From Oegoconia quadripuncta (lineage: Eukaryota > Arthropoda > Insecta > Lepidoptera > Autostichidae), in the NCBI GenBank assembly GCA_949316235.1, contig OX438751.1:19158801-19222800 (forward strand): a DNA stretch of 64,000 nt, read 5' to 3'. Made by a program: the position numbers and the translations under genes. A model generated the notes under the pieces. The model was given only the letters and a program-made list of their open reading frames with translations. It had not been told where the DNA came from and ran no database searches. Of the stretch, positions 59,637-64,000 are shown in pieces. Within the stretch, counting starts at the first letter, position 1, and the number at the start of each line of letters is the position of its first letter.

Positions 59637-60272
59637 GGGTCTATATTAAAACGCATACATTAAATACTCCTATTTTTAACTCGCATAACATAATCCGCAT
59701 AATTTTAAAACCGCATAATCTTAATTTCTATAAAATGCGAACGCATAATCTTAATGTACATAATAACAATAACGAAACATAAATTTAATAAGTATAATGT
59801 TAGTTTTCATACTCATGAAAAATTCGAAATAAATTGTATTTTTTTTTATATTTTTTTTTTAATATTACGAATTTATATTATACGTTCAACCTAACATCGA
59901 AGGCAAAGACGGCAGGCGAAGCTTCGCTTCGCTCCCGCCTTAACCTTCTGAACCTAACCAACAGTGTCGGGGTGCTCCGACCCATCTTGCTCGTTCGCTT
60001 CGCTCGCTCGCCCGCCCCAATATGATGAGCAAATTTTGTACAGCCTTAAATAACTATGTATGGGTACTCGGTAATATGTTATGTAAATTTATTTTATAAA
60101 TATTAAAGTTATACTAGATAATGATATATTATGCAGTTTTATTATTATGCAGTTTTTGTATTATGTGATTTTAATATTAGGCGGATTTAATATTATGCGC
60201 ATTTGCGTTATGTCAAGTCTGTTATGCGGATTTATATTAGAACAATTAGATTATGCCAATTAAAGGACACCC
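59637..60272. mobile_element. 636-bp DNA element with 9-bp target duplication and ATTATGCG arrays
   Basis: GTGATTCAG stands at 59628-59636 and again at 60273-60281. The element begins GGGTCTATATT and ends AAAGGACACCC, so only GGGT is inverted at the very ends. Both subterminal regions carry arrays of ATTATGCG-like words: on the left as complement (CGCATAATTTTAAAACCGCA, CGCATAATCTTAA), on the right direct (TTATGCGCATTTGCGTTATG, TTATGCGGATTTATATT). The middle (59900-60015) is GC-rich with GCTTCGCTTCGCTC and CGTTCGCTTCGCTCGCTCGC. No transposase frame. A 9-bp duplication is usual for Mutator-like elements, but assignment is uncertain. Confidence 0.72.
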
Positions 60273-60332
60273 GTGATTCAGTTGTAATTTGATGGTTTTG
60301 ATCTTCGATAATATTTAAAGATTTTCTTTTTT

Positions 60333-60540
60333 AATAAATATTTCGGACACTTACACCAATCATCTAGTGTGGTATGGATACTAGATAACGGATAAACATA
60401 TATAAATATGTATGTAAACATCCATGGCTCGGGAATAAATGTTGGTATTCATCACACAAACATTTACCCCTCGCGGGATTGGAACCCGCAACCGTTGGTT
60501 TCGCTAACAGGGTTACTATCCACTACACCAACCGGTCGTC
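60333..60540 (-). repeat. tRNA-derived SINE, family B
   Basis: TTTCGGACACTTACACCAAT at the left to the head complement ACACCAACCGGTCGTC at the right, B-box complement GGGATTGGAACCCGC. About 20 bp of body is missing. Confidence 0.78.
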
Positions 60541-60690
60541 AGATCCTCCTAAATATTAAACAGAAGGCTCACCGGCCCCGAACCTCATGACACGCTGTAT
60601 TTATTCTTCTGCCCCAAGAAGAAAGGTAATGTTTTTAGAGTGTAGTATGTATGCCAAGCCGTTAAGCTACAGCAGCTATCATAGAAATAT

Positions 60691-61028
60691 TCCGTGGCTC
60701 AATGTAAACAACATTGGGTTTACGATTCGGAGGTCGCGGTTTCGATCCCCAGCGGGGTACATGTTAAAGTACTCGGTTTGGTTGGTGGTAGGGCATTTAC
60801 TTACAATGTCCGCCTGGCTAGGTACCACTATCTTATCTAAATCTGCCGCGAAGCAGCAATGTTAATAGCATTGTTGTGTTCCGGTTATCAGAGATAGATG
60901 GCTATCTATCTCTGATAACCGGATAGTCCCCAGGTTTCCGGGTTTGTACCCTTCATCTTCAACCTCATCTTCACTTAACATCAGGTGTGATTGAGGTCAA
61001 GTACCAACTCGTTGTGCATAAAAAAAAA
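60691..61028 (+). repeat. tRNA-derived SINE, family A, with an internal hairpin
   Basis: Begins CCGTGGCTCAATG, tail GTGCATAAAAAAAAA. At 60881-60922 the body motif CCGGTTATCAGAGATAGAT is followed by its exact complement four bases later, which other copies do not show. Confidence 0.82.
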
Positions 61029-62946
61029 TTCTATGATACATGCTGTGGCTTAACGGTTTGGCATATTTTGAAGTGCAACACGACGTTCGATTCGTCTTGA
61101 ACCCCAGAGTTTCATATTACACATTTTATGGTAAAAACACAACATGGTAGTTGCAAACTGCAGGATACGTAGGGTTCTTTGGTTTTTACCCGACAGCTCT
61201 AGAAAGGTTTTTGAGTGTATGTATATCGATTACTATGTTACCTCCCGTACTCTAAACGGCTTGATCGATTTTTAGTGGAAGGTTAGATTCGTTTTGATCC
61301 CTGAAGTATACCATAACATGTAGCCTGTGACATGTTATGGCATAATGTTCCAACATGGCACCCGCAAAATGCTAAATATGCTGTTGTAATTTTTCGTTTT
61401 TAAATAGTTACGTAGTTTTTATTTTATTTTTATTTATACGGAAAACCAACAGCTGCAATAACACTAATAGAAACTATTATAGGAAACAGAGAGCCAATTA
61501 CAGGTCCTCACAAATAGAAATATTATAAAATTCAATAACTTGCATTATCATTTATCACACTTGTACATTTTTTGCCCTCGCTGTACATATACCAGATTCA
61601 ATCATCGCCAAAAAAAAGCAATTTTTTAATAAATTAAATGAAGCCATCAAAGAATTGTTGATTGAATTGACGCCACGCTGACATTGTATATAATGAGTCG
61701 CTGACATATTGTAGGTAATATACCTTTACTAGAAATTGTTTGTATATCGAACTTCCTCAGCTGTAATCCTCGCAATTCATTAAGTATTTTCGAAAGGAAC
61801 CACACTTAATAGTAGACAGATTGAACTCAGAACTTCCGTTATAATTGTCTAATTGCACCGCACATTATGTTCCTCAACTATAAAATATCCTGAGGCCATT
61901 GACTCACAATCCCTAGTACATTAACCATAATTCTATCTCGAATACTCGTAACTTATCGTGTAAGTGGGTTAACCGTACATCGAGCGATATAAACATCATC
62001 GTTTATCATCTCGGAGTGGATTTATAAGGTTCGTTATGGATGATGATAATGTCGATATGAGGTATACGGGATTTTCATGTTTACATTTTGAGAGAGGAAA
62101 ACAGAATAAAGGTGTTTTGAGTGCACATAAATAGGTCGCATGTCGTTAAATATTAAGGTGAATAGAGACGTATCGTTTGTTGGAAGCGAGTGTATACGTC
62201 CGGCCCCGCTCGGGTCAGTTCTAGCATAACTATGATTCAAGTGTGATATACCTCAATGCTTAGTTTTTAACTGACTTCATGAAGGAGGAAATATTTTTCA
62301 AAGTCGGCGGTACCATTGAAAGTAAGTCTACATTTTAACCACTGTTACACATTGACGCCGACTTCGAAAGATATTTTTTAATTTAGTAGAAATAATAATA
62401 ATTAGGACAGTGAACATAGAAAATAACTGATTGAGAGATACGAGCATTTCAATAAAATAATTTTTCACTTTGTTTTGTTATAACTTGTCATTTTTAGGCA
62501 GGTAACAATTATTCAAATACGCTTTGTTTATAAGCCGGGATTATAGCGCGGTAATTTAAAAACTTTAAATTGAAAAATGGCTACGGATTTTCACGGGTTT
62601 TGTAGCATCAAACGTAGCGTAGTCTTCCTCAGTTCAAGGAAAAAGAAAAACGAAATGTTATGACGTAAAGTGAAGCCAATCTTCTAAACATGTACGTGCG
62701 TTACGGGTTTCAGTGGAAGTAAGAGATCAAGCGTATGAGTGGGTAAACTTGTGTAAAAATCGGCGCCGTCTCTAGCATCACTTCTATCATACAGCGAATG
62801 ACGTGAATTCATAATTCGCATTAGTTCTTGAGTCCGGATAATCGTCAAATTGAAGTCTCCACTGCCAACCTTGCACATATTATTATAAGTATAGTAACTA
62901 AGTTTTTTTTATCCACAATGGGTTAGCACTTGACCTCACAATAAAT
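61029..62946. other. Intergenic DNA without recognised genes
   Basis: A repeat-H-like block lies near 61215-61330 (CTCTAAACGGCTTGATCGAT). Near 62275-62380 short inverted matches flank an AAGTCGGCG/CGCCGACTT pair. A short SINE-A tail (AATGGGTTAGCACTTGACCT) lies near 62918. No exon seen. Confidence 0.4.
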
Positions 62947-63045
62947 AAATAAATATATCCTTGAATATGCACACAGTGCCAATAGTCCCACACTAAGCAA
63001 CTAGGCTCGTATTATGGGTACTAGATGGTTGATATACTACACCAA
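62947..63045 (-). repeat. SINE-C tail fragment
   Basis: ATATCCTTGAATATGCACAC to GGTTGATATACTACACC; the head is absent. Confidence 0.6.
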
Positions 63046-63261
63046 ATAGCCACCCTTTCCGAAAAGCTCGAAGGACCATAAATATGTATGGTAACAGATA
63101 TTGAAAATAAATAAAATAAATCAGTATGTAAAACTAATTTAATTATAAAAAAATTAATGGTGTGAGTACACGCGGGAAAATTCATAAAATTATGATATTT
63201 ACCTAAAGTGCTGAGTTGGCCGCGTGTGACCTACTAATTGTATAACGTAGTTCACATATAA

Positions 63262-63544
63262 TAAATAATAAATAAATATATAAATATTCTTAGACATACA
63301 CACAGCGCCATCTAGTTCCACAGTAAGCAACTATAGGCTTGTGTTGTGGATACCAAATGGTTGATATACTACATAAATCCTTTTTTTTTTTGTAAATAAA
63401 TACTTATTATAAATGAAAAACATCCATAACTCAGGTACACATGTCCGTATTCATCACACAAACATATGCCCCTAGCGGGATTCGAACCCGCAACCTTTTG
63501 GTATAGTGGTCAGAGTTGCTAACCACTACACCAAACAGGTCGTC
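63262..63544 (-). repeat. tRNA-derived SINE, family C, full length
   Basis: From an AATAAATAAATA tail through TAGACATACACACAGCGCCA to the head complement GCGGGATTCGAACCCGCAAC and CACCAAACAGGTCGTC. Confidence 0.83.
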
Positions 63545-63562
63545 AAACATATATATATTATC

Positions 63563-63642
63563 ATACAAACATATGCCGTTAGCGGGATTTGAACCTGCGA
63601 CTTTTCGGTATAGTAGTCAGGGTTTCTAACAGGTCGTCAAAC
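63563..63642 (-). repeat. Isolated SINE-C head next to a full copy
   Basis: Only the tRNA-like part is present (CAAACATATGCCGTTAGCGG, GATTTGAACCTGCGACTTTT, CAGGTCGTC). It lies directly upstream of the full copy in the same orientation, giving a head-body-head arrangement. Confidence 0.65.
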
Positions 63643-63713
63643 TATGCAAGTTCAACTTCAAGTTTTTATTTTATGGCAATCGATCTTCTGTACTATAGCA
63701 TCATCATCAGCCC

Positions 63714-64000
63714 TTAAAAATCTCACTGCAGGGATATAGGCCTTCTCTCGTATACGAGTATGAGGGAGTGTGGACCATAGTCACCACGCTGGTCTAATAT
63801 CGGTTGGGAACTTCACATGCCTTTGAATTTTTATTTCTCAGGCATGCAGGTTTCCTCACGATGTTTTCCTTCACCGTTTAAGAGCAGTCGGATAAATGCA
63901 CATAAGTAATTAAATTAAATGAAATTAAATTTAAAAACTCATTGGTACTATATATGTACTATATACGAGTACGTTAATCTTGATAGTAAGCTGGCCCTTA
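63714..64000 (-). repeat. tRNA-derived SINE, family D, cut off or truncated at the right
   Basis: CTCACTGCAGGGATATAGGC, TATGAGGGAGTGTGGACCAT, CCTTTGAATTTTTATTTCTC, AAGAGCAGTCGGATAAATGC match 11119-11402. The tRNA-like head expected to the right is not recognisable before the window ends, so the right boundary is uncertain. Confidence 0.65.

Overview
The window is nuclear DNA of an insect, most probably a moth or butterfly (Lepidoptera). The evidence is: split genes with GT-AG introns and polyadenylation signals, insect-type orthologues, AT-rich intergenic DNA, and a dense load of short dispersed repeats of the kind that fill lepidopteran introns (tRNA-derived SINEs, MITEs, and truncated jockey-like and RTE-like non-LTR tails). 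No bacterial operon, CRISPR array or intact autonomous transposon is present. Species cannot be named from sequence alone.

Three host genes are supported. (1) 883-14566, + strand: the last nine coding exons (572 residues) of a FAN/NSMAF orthologue, a BEACH-WD40 protein. They run from inside the BEACH domain to the stop of a seven-bladed WD40 propeller; the 5' part lies left of the window. (2) 24695-26956, - strand: an intact 753-residue CSRNP (Axud1-type) nuclear protein in one coding exon, with a spliced 5' leader and a GC-rich upstream region near 27.8-28.0 kb. (3) 51446-58322, - strand: a four-exon, 193-residue Olig-family bHLH factor (Drosophila Oli, vertebrate BHLHE22/23) that I assembled from splice sites, because most of its exons are too short to stand out as open frames. 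A lone exon-like segment at 50175-50380 (+) is a weak candidate for something else. The three genes do not form a pathway; the two regulators lie in long repeat-rich deserts.

Everything else is repeat or unassigned. Working family labels used below: SINE-A (head starting about CCGCCTCCGTGGCTCAATG, B-box GGTTCGATCC), SINE-B (head GACGACCGATTGGTGTAGTGG), SINE-C (head GACGACCTGTTTGGTGTAGTG), SINE-D (tRNA-like head read on the - strand). Repeat E carries a TGGTTCTATTC-type end. Repeat F is palindrome-bearing. Repeat G carries AAACACTCGTATTAAAATG. Repeat H carries GATCGGATTTGGATGAA. Repeat J is a non-LTR reverse-transcriptase 3' tail. K and L are jockey-like non-LTR fragments. M carries GGCGGCAAACGAGCATGC. 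Several inverted-repeat elements show recognisable target duplications: TA types at 45.4 and 51.7 kb, near-8-bp hAT-like types at 23.4 and 50.4 kb, and a 9-bp type at 59.6 kb. There is also a palindrome cluster at 21.2-22.1 kb.

Layout: 0-14.6 kb FAN gene with repeat-packed introns; 14.6-24.7 kb intergenic repeats and palindromes; 24.7-28 kb CSRNP and its probable promoter; 28-51 kb intergenic repeats with nested retroelements; 51.4-58.3 kb Oli gene; 58.3-64 kb upstream of Oli, with a 9-bp-TSD element and clustered SINEs. The most noteworthy observations are inverted repeat copies that flank internal FAN exons (possible circular-RNA drivers), repeats abutting several splice sites, the element with ATTATGCG-rich ends, and the palindrome cluster.
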